DNA of 41,662 nt from Candidatus Zixiibacteriota bacterium. Its GTDB lineage: Bacteria; Zixibacteria; MSB-5A5; JAABVY01; JAHJOQ01. Positions 26,879-35,657 of the stretch are shown here, in pieces; position 1 is the stretch's first letter; the number at the start of each line of letters is the position of its first letter. The stretch covers positions 1 to 41,662 of the forward strand of contig JAHJOQ010000009.1 in assembly GCA_018820315.1 (NCBI GenBank), read 5' to 3'. The notes beneath the pieces are model-generated. The model searched no databases and was not told the origin of the DNA. It was given only the letters and a program-made list of their open reading frames with translations. A program made the position numbers and the translations under genes.

Positions 26879-29704
26879 TTACGGACACGTAGAACAGGGT
26901 TCAGGTCCCTGAGCAAATATATAAGCGATCAGGAAAACCGCATCATCGATATCAACCGCACCTGAGCAGTCGGCATCTCCCGACTCAAGCGGGTCAGGCG
27001 GTGATCCACTCGCAAAAATGTACTGTATCAAATAAACCGCATCATCGATATCGATGGCTGTCGACCCATCCGCATCACCACAGATATATGTAATCTCGCA
27101 CGTGTATGCCACGACCCCAAATGCATCGAGCCCAGCTTCGACAATCGAGCCGGCGCCAAGATCCGATGCGACAAATCGTACCTGCATGTTGGTCGTAGGC
27201 GTCACATACGCATTGACCCAGAATCCGCTCTCGTACCATCCACCGGAGGCCTCATCGACCGGGCCGACGATCTCGACATTGGTCCAGCTCCCACCGCCAT
27301 CGCTTGACACATCGATGGTCATCTCATCAGCATATGGCGAGTCGCCCATATTATTGGAATACCACCTTGCATAGCTGATCCTGGCATTGATCCCCTCGAG
27401 ATTCAGAATCGGAGAATAGAGGGTGGTCGAACCATCATCAACATCCGAATTTCCGTCCGTGTTATCGGTCACATAGCACATGCCGGAGCCATCATAATCG
27501 TTAGCGGGATCACCTCGATCACCGCCTCCGACAGGATCTCCCCGCTGCCACTGTCCATCAACAGCAGAACTCGATACAGTCCAGCCCTGGTTGGTCTGAA
27601 AGTTATCCTCGAAGAAGACATCCGATCCCGTAGCGACTACAGCAGAGAAAGAACTTGCCGGGGCGTCAGGAGGATCCGATACCGTTCCACCCTCGAGAGT
27701 CTCTGCCGTAACGTACCAACTGATGATACTTCCGCAATCGGTTGCCGGAAGCACGACCTCGTACTGATTCGGACTCACTTCGTCCATCACTCCGGGCAGG
27801 AAAAGCCCACCGTCGACGGAGATGAACATCGCACCTGTGCCCTGAATCGGTGTACCTGCAACTGCATTAACATTCACTGGAATCGTTTCAGTCTGATTCG
27901 GGTTCACAATCTCTGGCTGACCGCTGGGGTACTCAAATGACACATATGCCAGCGCAGGGCAATCCATGTTGTGCGCGCCGAAACCGGCACAAATTTCTTC
28001 GCGATGCGGAGTGCCGTTATCGATATTGGCATCATCATCATCGAGAGTTAGCCAATCGATAGTGATTTGAGGTGTAATCATGTTACCAGTGTGCAGCAGT
28101 ATTGAGTTTATCGCAAGATTTGCGAGAGTATCCTGGTACTCGCCACCGGGATAGGTTACCATCAATTCATTACGTGTATCCCACACACAACCTGATAAGA
28201 GCTGTCCGCAATCATGAATTTCGCCGCCGCACGGATACTGCTTTGTATTGTTTGCATCTCTTAATGGTGTGGCACAATCGCCGAAGAATCCGAATCCTGT
28301 TCCGGATTCATCCGTAATCAACAACCCCATCACGTCGCCGAGGCCTTCGCCATATTGCCCCTGACCGCTCCCTGCCATATTCACCAGGTGATGCCCGTAC
28401 TCATGATGTATCACTGTTGACCAGGCGGTATTGGGATAGCCACTTCCCGTAGCACAGAAATTCAGAGATTCATCGCCCGGATCGTACCAGGCATTCCCGG
28501 GACAGTATCCATCGTTGCGATTGACATACACGGGGAAGCCCGTCTGAGTCGAAACCGCGGGATAGAACGAATTGTGCTGCAGAGTCAGGTCGCGTACTAC
28601 GTTAGATTGTATATAAGCATTGACCTGGGATCTGATATACTCAGTGTTTGAAGCATTGTGAGTGAAATTAGCAGGATCGGGAGGGGTGACAATTTGTGTC
28701 ATGTCTTCCACACTTCCGAGATAATTGAAGATTGTGAAGAACTCTCCCGTCATAGGTGATTCGACTGTAACAGGGGATGCGAAGATCTCCTTGAACAGAA
28801 AATCACCGTAAATGTCAGTGTACTTCTGGGAAGCGCCTATGTTGACTTCAGCATACGGCATTGCCATAAGTATCTCATCTTCGCAATGCTCCGCACCGCT
28901 TCCCTCGGTCGCCAGTCCGCTCACATTTCCGGGCACATCCTCGAAGATGATCCGATCTTCTTGGTACAGGATTTCGCCGGTGCCGGCGTCGGCTACAAAC
29001 AGCCATCTCTCGGAATTATCGTTAAATCCCTCAAATACGATGGCGTGAATCGGCTCAGAATTTATGTCGTCATAGCCCGCCCATATCACCTCTTTAGGTT
29101 CTGTGAATTCTGTCAAAGTCGGGTGCTCGATACTTACGATGTTCCTCGATGTCCCTATATTGATTCCAGACCGATTGGCGGCACTGAAATCACCCAGATC
29201 ACGCAGTGCAGATGCTGCAAGAACGACAGGATAGCCCGGCTCATTGCGGACAAGTAACCTGACGTCGGCCCTGAAGACCGGCAGGCCGTCCCTGAACTGC
29301 GAGTAATAAACGAGAGTGAATTTCGATTCACCGGTCTGCGAGTTGTACATAACCGGCTGAGTGTGTCTACCGTCAGCAAGACGACTGACGGGCAGCAGGT
29401 CGCTCGCCTCGGCGCCCAGGACCGCCGAATAGGCAACTCTGAACTCCTCTGCGGCATCTTCAGGGCTGCTTCCGGAGCCAAATGCCCTGCCGTAGATCCG
29501 CGTAATTCTCCCCTCGTCACTTCTGTAAGCATTCACTGCAGGATAATCAGATTGCAGTAGCCTGAATGCCGCCTCAGCCCGGGCATTGCTCGCCGCGGAT
29601 AGGTCGCTTAGGGCGCCGAGAAGCAGGACTGTGCATAGCAGGATGCCAATCATTGCGGCTGGCCTTGTTCGGACTCCGACGCCAGTAACATTCAGTAATT
29701 CCAC
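26879..29704 (-). CDS. secreted FTP-type zinc metallopeptidase (M36/M4-like) with dockerin pair (copy 2)
   Basis: This 941-residue paralogue of the metallopeptidase at 20.6-24.3 kb shares a very similar propeptide ([20 protein letters not shown]) and catalytic domain: H434-E435-Y-G-H438 and E453 in GEGLGD. It lacks the thrombospondin type 3 array. Its MAM-like module is instead of the type found in the C1A peptidase (QRGDPVGGGDRGDPANDYDG, SGGWYESGFW). The dockerin pair is at the end. The GTG start at 29704 follows GGGAGAG by 6 nt; an ATG at 29653, just before the hydrophobic signal core MIGILLCTVLLLG, is an alternative. It is the first gene of the island, preceded by a 740-bp spacer where the promoter should lie. 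Confidence 0.92.
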   Translation of the reverse strand: MELLNVTGVGVRTRPAAMIGILLCTVLLLGALSDLSAASNARAEAAFRLLQSDYPAVNAYRSDEGRITRIYGRAFGSGSSPEDAAEEFRVAYSAVLGAEASDLLPVSRLADGRHTQPVMYNSQTGESKFTLVYYSQFRDGLPVFRADVRLLVRNEPGYPVVLAASALRDLGDFSAANRSGINIGTSRNIVSIEHPTLTEFTEPKEVIWAGYDDINSEPIHAIVFEGFNDNSERWLFVADAGTGEILYQEDRIIFEDVPGNVSGLATEGSGAEHCEDEILMAMPYAEVNIGASQKYTDIYGDFLFKEIFASPVTVESPMTGEFFTIFNYLGSVEDMTQIVTPPDPANFTHNASNTEYIRSQVNAYIQSNVVRDLTLQHNSFYPAVSTQTGFPVYVNRNDGYCPGNAWYDPGDESLNFCATGSGYPNTAWSTVIHHEYGHHLVNMAGSGQGQYGEGLGDVMGLLITDESGTGFGFFGDCATPLRDANNTKQYPCGGEIHDCGQLLSGCVWDTRNELMVTYPGGEYQDTLANLAINSILLHTGNMITPQITIDWLTLDDDDANIDNGTPHREEICAGFGAHNMDCPALAYVSFEYPSGQPEIVNPNQTETIPVNVNAVAGTPIQGTGAMFISVDGGLFLPGVMDEVSPNQYEVVLPATDCGSIISWYVTAETLEGGTVSDPPDAPASSFSAVVATGSDVFFEDNFQTNQGWTVSSSAVDGQWQRGDPVGGGDRGDPANDYDGSGMCYVTDNTDGNSDVDDGSTTLYSPILNLEGINARISYARWYSNNMGDSPYADEMTIDVSSDGGGSWTNVEIVGPVDEASGGWYESGFWVNAYVTPTTNMQVRFVASDLGAGSIVEAGLDAFGVVAYTCEITYICGDADGSTAIDIDDAVYLIQYIFASGSPPDPLESGDADCSGAVDIDDAVFLIAYIFAQGPEPCSTCP

Positions 29705-30444
29705 TCTTCACTCTCCCATAGTTGGTCCCGGTTGCAGGACAGTTAACTGCACGGTTTATCAATCAATTGAGGTTATTTCCTGTAGGGCGACAACACCCTT
29801 GCTCATCAGTTGGGCACGGATCATTGCTGTAGCAAGAAAACGAAAGCTGATCCCGGCCAGCAATAGCCAGAAGCCACAGACACCTGCATATTTCGATGAA
29901 TTGTAACTCAGTCTGGTTGGAGACTCTGTGTCGATGACGTCTGACCTTCGCTTATCAGTCGCGGGCAACGACCTGCAACAGGCGTGCAACAGTATTTCTT
30001 CGACTATCCATTTCTCTTGCAAAGTCATGAGTACTATTTCCCAGCAAAGGCTGGTAGTTTTGCGGGGCCAAGCACTCGAGATTGAAAGGCGCGTACAAAT
30101 CACCGTCCGACGGGCAGTATACTACCGAGAATCAAACTCCAATGAAGAGTCAGTTAAGCTGCTTGCGAACAAGAGTTGCGTTATGCGTATGTCCTTTGCT
30201 CATGCACGGATGGGACAAAAGTCCGGTAAGAAAATTATAATGTGAGTGCTTGCCATCCGCTTGAACTAAGATCAATATAATCATTAATAGACCCACGTCA
30301 ACAAATAGTTTGTCCACGCATGAAGCATGCGAGACTTGACGTTGCATGGTCGCAACAGTATCTGGGACAACCGGCTGCTGGGAACGTACGCGGAGAGCAA
30401 TGGTCTCACCTTCCCGAAACTGTAGCGGCCTCTCTCATAACAGC
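29705..30444. other. 740-bp intergenic region without a supported gene
   Basis: This region separates the peptidase island from the rluD-family gene. Open frames of up to about 114 codons exist on both strands but have no ribosome binding site, no recognisable motif and unlikely composition. I see no tRNA-like fold and no clear terminator for the rluD-family gene. A small palindrome, CGCATG-AAG-CATGCG at 30317-30331, lies near the 3' end of that gene but has no T-run. It probably contains the promoter of the peptidase island. A decayed gene is possible, because one minus-strand frame has a hydrophobic stretch near 29800-29880. Confidence 0.55.
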
Positions 30445-31410
30445 TTACGATGAACTGGACAACAGAGACTCAACCTGCTGCATATCGCCGGGAAGTGCCG
30501 ATTCAAACGTGACCAAAAGCCTCGATACCGGGTGCATGAACGACAGCTTGAACGCGTGGAGTGCCTGGCGATCTATGTTTTGCAGAATCTCCCTTGCCAT
30601 TGCACGGTGTTGATCAAACATGCCCCGCAGCGCTTTTTCCCTGCCACCATAGTCGGGGTCCCCAATGACCGGATGGCCTGCGTGTGCCAGATGCACTCGT
30701 ATTTGGTGGGTTCTGCCTGTAACGAGCTGTAGCTCGAGTTTCGCGGCGAATTCGTATTGCGCAATGACATCATATTTGGTAGTCGCAGGACGTGAACCGG
30801 AATCGGTCACCGCCATTCTCTTGCGATCCTTCCTGGACCTGCCGATCGGTGCCTCGATCGTACCATTCTCTTCCGGCATATGTCCCCAGATAAACGCAAC
30901 ATACCGGCGTTTTATCCTCCGTTCCTTCATCTCGTCTGCCAGGAATGCGAGCGACTTATCACTCTTCGCAACAACTATCAGGCCGGAAGTCTCCATATCG
31001 AGGCGATGAACCAGACCGGGGCGCAGTTTACCGGAGATGCCTTTGAAGTCCTTCACATGATGGAGAAGAGCATTGACGAGTGTGCCGTCCCAGTGCCCCG
31101 GTGCTGGATGCGACACCATTCCGACAGGCTTGTTCACTACGATGATTTCATCGTCCTCGAACACAACATCAAGCGGGATATTTTGCGCTACGAGGTGAAA
31201 TTCCCTGAGTTCAGGAATGACTACATCAATTTCGTCACCTTCATGAGGTCTATATGATCCTCTCACATCGCACCCGTTGACCGTGACATGGCCTTCCGCA
31301 ATCAGCTTCTGAATGTAGGTTCGGGAGATGTTTGGAAGCTTCGACTGGAGATAGTGGTCCACTCTGCGGAAGTCATCATCCGGCTCAACCAGGAAATTGT
31401 GCTGCTCCAT
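30445..31410 (-). CDS. RluA/RluD-family 23S rRNA pseudouridine synthase
   Basis: This is a 321-residue protein with an N-terminal S4 domain (RRVDHYLQSKLPNISRTYIQ, then GHVTVNG). The catalytic domain has VNKPVGMVSHPA, the active-site motif GLVHRLDMETSG with nucleophile D138, and RTHQIRVHLAHAGHPVIGD. This domain order and length fit RluD, which modifies helix 69 of 23S rRNA in many bacteria, but RluC/RluA cannot be excluded from motifs alone. The start has AGGAG about 7 nt upstream. It lies 76 nt downstream of lspA; the lspA-rluD pairing is common across bacteria. Confidence 0.95.
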   Translation of the reverse strand: MEQHNFLVEPDDDFRRVDHYLQSKLPNISRTYIQKLIAEGHVTVNGCDVRGSYRPHEGDEIDVVIPELREFHLVAQNIPLDVVFEDDEIIVVNKPVGMVSHPAPGHWDGTLVNALLHHVKDFKGISGKLRPGLVHRLDMETSGLIVVAKSDKSLAFLADEMKERRIKRRYVAFIWGHMPEENGTIEAPIGRSRKDRKRMAVTDSGSRPATTKYDVIAQYEFAAKLELQLVTGRTHQIRVHLAHAGHPVIGDPDYGGREKALRGMFDQHRAMAREILQNIDRQALHAFKLSFMHPVSRLLVTFESALPGDMQQVESLLSSSS

Positions 31411-31486
31411 GTATGACTCCTGCTATCGCGTTCGTACGCTGAAGCTCATCGATCGGGTTGACTCAGACGCGGAGTAATCGCTAATG

Positions 31487-32068
31487 CTACGGGCTTTCGG
31501 TGCCTGCTCCCCGCTCCAAGTCCGACTCAGGACTATTGCCATGCTGACGACTGAACACAAGAGACAGTATAATTATAGCCATGCCGACAGAAATAGCGGC
31601 ATCGGCGACATTGAAAACCGGCCAGCGCGTCATGTACAGGCCTACGAAATCTATATCTGGAACATCAATGTCTGCAAAGTCTACGACCGTCCCGAGCCGG
31701 ATGCGGTCTATCAGATTGCCTATAGCGCCGCTCAGTATGGCCGCCAGCGATAAATCCACCAGCCTGCTCGCACCCAATCCCCTCCAGAACACATAAACCA
31801 CTACCGCAATCACGACGAATGAAGTAACGATGTGGAATGTATTCGATCCAACAGATACTCCAAACGCGCCCTTCGGATTGAGCACGTATGTCAAGCGAAC
31901 AGTATCGCCGAATATCGAAAGTGATTCGCCGGGAACGAAATTTGACTGGATGAGATATTTGGTCAGGATATCAAGAAGAAGTAGCAGAAGAGAGACAGAC
32001 AACAACAGAAGAATGTATCTATTGCTGCGCCGGTCGCGTGACAGTGCATCTGAGCCTAGACCCGTCAA
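31487..32068 (-). CDS. lspA: lipoprotein signal peptidase LspA
   Basis: This inner-membrane aspartyl peptidase cleaves prolipoprotein signal peptides. Four hydrophobic helices are visible. The catalytic aspartates lie in GAIGNLIDRIRLG (D121) and FNVADAAISVG (D156), with the accessory VVDFADI and an N-P-K-G-A-F-G loop after the first helix. The start is uncertain. An ATG at 32137 would overlap the zinc-finger gene by 62 nt and has no ribosome binding site. I chose TTG 32068, 7 nt past that gene's stop, giving 193 residues; a still shorter product is possible. Several lipoproteins in this window (PPIase, thioredoxin-like, FKBP) would be its substrates. Confidence 0.9.
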   Translation of the reverse strand: MTGLGSDALSRDRRSNRYILLLLSVSLLLLLLDILTKYLIQSNFVPGESLSIFGDTVRLTYVLNPKGAFGVSVGSNTFHIVTSFVVIAVVVYVFWRGLGASRLVDLSLAAILSGAIGNLIDRIRLGTVVDFADIDVPDIDFVGLYMTRWPVFNVADAAISVGMAIIILSLVFSRQHGNSPESDLERGAGTESP

Positions 32069-32075
32069 GGTTGTC

Positions 32076-32462
32076 TCATTGTCTCTTCTTGGAATCGCTC
32101 TCTTCCTCCTCTTTACACTTGATACAAAAGCGCGCATGAGGAAGAGCGGTGAGCCGCGCCGTTCCTATCTCAGAATCGCACTTTATACACTTGCCATAGG
32201 TCTTGTCCTTAATGCGGCGCAACGCCTCATCAATGTGGTAGAGAAAACGCTGGCTCTTGGAGGCAAACATGAATGTCTTCTCCCTCTCCATAGCATCCGT
32301 CCCCTGATCCGCCATGTGATAGGAGTAGCTCGAGTGATCACCCGTAGCCTCCTTGGTTGTTGCATCCGCCACAGATCCTCGAAGGAGCCCCATTTCGTGA
32401 AGGACTTCCCTTCTTCTCTCCAGAAGAAGCTTTTCGTACTTCTTCATATCACGGGTGCGCAT
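32076..32462 (-). CDS. TraR/DksA-type C4 zinc finger protein
   Basis: This is a 128-residue protein with an N-terminal helical hairpin (MKKYEKLLLERRREVLHEMG) and a C-terminal four-cysteine zinc finger, GKCIKCDSEIGTARLTALPH then CIKC. DksA-like proteins enter the RNA polymerase secondary channel and modulate rRNA and stress promoters with ppGpp. The acidic tip residues that define DksA activity are not obvious, so a more general TraR/DksA label is used. GGAGG lies 5 nt before ATG 32462. The gene sits 14 nt downstream of ileS and directly before lspA. Confidence 0.92.
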   Translation of the reverse strand: MRTRDMKKYEKLLLERRREVLHEMGLLRGSVADATTKEATGDHSSYSYHMADQGTDAMEREKTFMFASKSQRFLYHIDEALRRIKDKTYGKCIKCDSEIGTARLTALPHARFCIKCKEEEESDSKKRQ

Positions 32463-32476
32463 AAAACCTCCATGAA

Positions 32477-35400
32477 CTATACCTTTTTCACTCGGATAAC
32501 TGCGTGATGGCCATTAATGTTCCACTCTTGAATGAACCAATCTTGGCCACCTGTGAACGTAGGCTCGTAGACGAGCGAATCTGCAAGAGTCTCTCCTTTG
32601 ATGTAATCAGCGCATCCCGAAGCTGACGAAACAACCGGCTGCGACGAATCATAAGTCACATTGATCCGGTCGACCACATCCAAGCCGTGTCCCTTCCTCA
32701 TATTCTGAATCTTGTTGACCAGCTCGCGAGCGAAACCTTCTGAAATCAGATCGTCCGTCAAAGTTGTGCTAATCGCTACTACAATACCGGAATCTCTTTC
32801 GCTGGCATAACCATCGCGATCGACGGACTCTATCTCGATTTCGTCGGTTGTGAGAGTGATGTCATGCCCATTCAGCGAAAGCGCCAGTTTGCCCGTTTTC
32901 TGGAACTCGCTCAGTGAAGCATCGGATAGCGAACTGATAGCATCTTTGGCCCACCCGATCTTCTTGCCGAGTTTCGGCCCAAGCAGCTTGAAATTAGCCT
33001 TGGCTGTCAGCGATGTGACTTCTGAAGCATCATCGGAGAATACAACACTCTTGACATTCAACTCCTCAGCAATGATCGGCTTGAGGTTATCCAGATCATC
33101 AGCCGACAAATCATCCGGCAAAATCACCCTTAGTTCGGCAAGTGGCTGCCTGATCTTCAGATTAACCCTTGTCCTGGCCGCGCGAGCAAGATTCACTATC
33201 TTCTGAGCTGCGCCCATTCTCTTTTCGAGAGCGAGGTCAATCGCAGCTATATCCGCCACCGGGAAATCCTCCATATGGACACTCTGATTAGCATTCGGCT
33301 CGAGTTTAGCAACCAATTCACGGTACAGAAACTCTGTGAAGAATGGCATCACCGGGGCGGCCAGTTTTGACACAGTAACGAGACACTTGTGCAGCGTGGC
33401 ATACGCGCGGTACTTGTCGGAATCACCCGCCGCCGCCCAGAATCTCCTCCTGCACCTGCGTACGTACCAGTTCGAGAGATCATCCACCACAAACGAGGCG
33501 ATTGCACGCGTTGCGGGAGTCAGATCATAGCCTTCAAACCTGTCATTTACATCTTTGACGAGACTATTCAGCGCCGAGAGAATCCAGCGGTCGATCTCAA
33601 GAGCCGGTCCGGCCTTCTCTTCGAGAAATGTCAGCACAGGCTTCGAAGCATCCCCTCCCCGCTCGTACACCTTGTCGAGATTGGCGTACAGAGAGAAGAA
33701 CGAATATGTGTTCTTCAACGTCTGCAGGAACTTCCGCTCCATTTCAGTCAGCGCAGCTTGATCGAAACGTGTCGGCAGCCACGGCTGCGAAGAGGCGAGC
33801 AGATACCAGCGAAGAGAATCTGCGCCGTTCTTGTCGAGGACTTCCCAAGGATCAACGATGTTGCCTTTCGATTTCGACATCTTCTGGCCTTCTTTATCGA
33901 GAATGAACCCGATAACGATCACATTCTTAAACGCTGTCGACTCTTTGAAGAGTGTCGCAATCGCAGTCAACGAGTAAAACCAACCGCGCGTCTGATCGGT
34001 CCCCTCGGAGATGAACTCAGCGGGAAACAGACTGCCGAAATTGCCATTGTTTTCGAATGGATAATGATGCTGAGCAAACGGCATAGCGCCGGAATCGAAC
34101 CAGCAGTCGATCACCTCCGGAGTGCGTACCATCGTTCCGCCACACTTGCACGAAAACGTGACATCGTCAACGTACGGTCTGTGCAAATCGATGTCGTCCG
34201 GAACATCCGAGCCGTGCTCCTGCAATTCCTTTATCGAGCCGATCGAATCGAGTTCACCACACGAATCGCATACCCATATTGGCAAAGGAGTCCCCCAGTA
34301 CCGTTCGCGGGAGAGTGCCCAGTCGACGTTGTTCTCCAGCCACTCGCCGAAACGTCCACTACCGATTTCCGACGGATACCAGTTTACCTGCCTGTTCGAA
34401 CGTAAGAGGTCATCCTTGTGCTCGCTCGTTCTGATGTACCACGATTTCCTTGCATAGTACACGAGCGGTGTATCGCAGCGCCAACAGAAGGGGTAGTTGT
34501 GCACGTACTTCTCTTTCTTGAAGAGAATCTTCCGCTCTTTCAAATTCTTTATGATGTGAGGGTCGGCATCTTTAATGAACATTCCCGCCCAGTCGGTGAC
34601 TTCGCTCTTGAATGTGCCGTTCGGCTCCACTGCCTGCAGAACCGGTAACCCGTACTTCTGGCCTACGGAGTAATCATCTGCGCCGAAAGCGGGCGCCATG
34701 TGGACTATGCCGGTGCCATCTTCAAGAGTCACGAAATCGGCGTTGGTTATGAAATACGCATTCTCAATCGAATCTTTGTAATAGTCGAAAAGCGGTTCGT
34801 ACTTCTTGTGCTCCAGTTCAGAACCTTTCATCCGACCGACTACCTTGAACTCGTCGTTGATCACGCTGTTGGCGAGCGCCTCAGCAAGAATAAGATCCTG
34901 CCCTTTGTACTCGATGCGGATGTAGTCTGCGTCGGAATGAACCGCCAGTGCGACGTTTGAAATCAATGTCCAGGGCGTTGTTGTCCAGACAAGGTAATAC
35001 AGGTTGTCCTCGTCGGCAGATTTGACTTTTACAAACACCGACGGGTCCGCAACTTCGCTGTAACCCTGCGCAACTTCATGAGACGACAGTCCCGTCTCGC
35101 AGCGCGGACAAAACGGAAGTATCTTATGGCCCTGATATATCAATCCCCGCTTGAAGAAATCGGAGAGGATATACCATACCGATTCGATATAGGAATTATC
35201 ACAAGTAACATACGGCTTATCGAGATCGAGCCAGTAGCCGATGCGAAGCGTCAGATCATCCCACTCCTTGAGATACTTGAAAACAGACTCCCTGCACGCC
35301 TTGTTGAATGGCCCGATGCCGTACTCCTCCACAGCGGCCTTCGAATCGAGCTTGAGAGCCTTCTCAACTTCGATCTCAACCGGTAGGCCATGTGTGTCCC

Positions 35401-35653
35401 ATCCTGCCTTGCGATCCACACGAAAGCCCTTCATCTGCTTATAACGACAAACTGCGTCTTTCACAGCTCTGCCTATGACATGATGAATGCCCGGCCTGCC
35501 GTTTGCCGTAGGCGGCCCTTCGAAAAATACAAACGGAGGAGCGTCTTTTCTCATCTCATGACTTCTGTGGAAGACATCTTCGGTGGCCCAGAAGTCTAAT
35601 ATCTTCTTCTCAAGATCTGGAAATGAGAAGTCTTTTCTCAGTTCGTCAAACAT
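32477..35653 (-). CDS. ileS: isoleucyl-tRNA synthetase
   Basis: This is a class I aminoacyl-tRNA synthetase of 1058 residues. The HIGH-like motif is GIHH at 55-58 within PPTANGRPGIHHVIG. KMSKS is at 591-595, followed by KGNIVDPWEVLD. The editing domain (YLVWTTTPWTLISNVALAVH) and the C-terminal anticodon-binding region are present. The N-terminus DFSFPDLEKKILDFW and the length fit the eukaryote-like type 2 IleRS, a form often less sensitive to mupirocin; that property is inferred from the family. It starts 4 nt after the stop of punA and is followed within 14 nt by the zinc-finger gene. Confidence 0.98.
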   Translation of the reverse strand: MFDELRKDFSFPDLEKKILDFWATEDVFHRSHEMRKDAPPFVFFEGPPTANGRPGIHHVIGRAVKDAVCRYKQMKGFRVDRKAGWDTHGLPVEIEVEKALKLDSKAAVEEYGIGPFNKACRESVFKYLKEWDDLTLRIGYWLDLDKPYVTCDNSYIESVWYILSDFFKRGLIYQGHKILPFCPRCETGLSSHEVAQGYSEVADPSVFVKVKSADEDNLYYLVWTTTPWTLISNVALAVHSDADYIRIEYKGQDLILAEALANSVINDEFKVVGRMKGSELEHKKYEPLFDYYKDSIENAYFITNADFVTLEDGTGIVHMAPAFGADDYSVGQKYGLPVLQAVEPNGTFKSEVTDWAGMFIKDADPHIIKNLKERKILFKKEKYVHNYPFCWRCDTPLVYYARKSWYIRTSEHKDDLLRSNRQVNWYPSEIGSGRFGEWLENNVDWALSRERYWGTPLPIWVCDSCGELDSIGSIKELQEHGSDVPDDIDLHRPYVDDVTFSCKCGGTMVRTPEVIDCWFDSGAMPFAQHHYPFENNGNFGSLFPAEFISEGTDQTRGWFYSLTAIATLFKESTAFKNVIVIGFILDKEGQKMSKSKGNIVDPWEVLDKNGADSLRWYLLASSQPWLPTRFDQAALTEMERKFLQTLKNTYSFFSLYANLDKVYERGGDASKPVLTFLEEKAGPALEIDRWILSALNSLVKDVNDRFEGYDLTPATRAIASFVVDDLSNWYVRRCRRRFWAAAGDSDKYRAYATLHKCLVTVSKLAAPVMPFFTEFLYRELVAKLEPNANQSVHMEDFPVADIAAIDLALEKRMGAAQKIVNLARAARTRVNLKIRQPLAELRVILPDDLSADDLDNLKPIIAEELNVKSVVFSDDASEVTSLTAKANFKLLGPKLGKKIGWAKDAISSLSDASLSEFQKTGKLALSLNGHDITLTTDEIEIESVDRDGYASERDSGIVVAISTTLTDDLISEGFARELVNKIQNMRKGHGLDVVDRINVTYDSSQPVVSSASGCADYIKGETLADSLVYEPTFTGGQDWFIQEWNINGHHAVIRVKKV

Positions 35654-35657
35654 GGTA

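Noticed and set aside
12547-29704. Mobile element or phage origin of the peptidase island
   Set aside because: No transposase, integrase, terminal repeats or tRNA attachment site is seen. Codon style matches the neighbouring housekeeping genes.
29759-30103. Minus-strand open frame of 114 codons in the spacer before the peptidase island
   Set aside because: No ribosome binding site, no family features and odd composition. A decayed gene cannot be excluded, but I cannot support a CDS.
29928-30245. Plus-strand open frame of 105 codons in the same spacer
   Set aside because: No motif and no initiation signal, and it overlaps an equally poor frame on the other strand.
33389-34405. Plus-strand open frame of 338 codons
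   Set aside because: Entirely antisense to ileS, which has all expected motifs. The arginine-rich composition is typical of a shadow.
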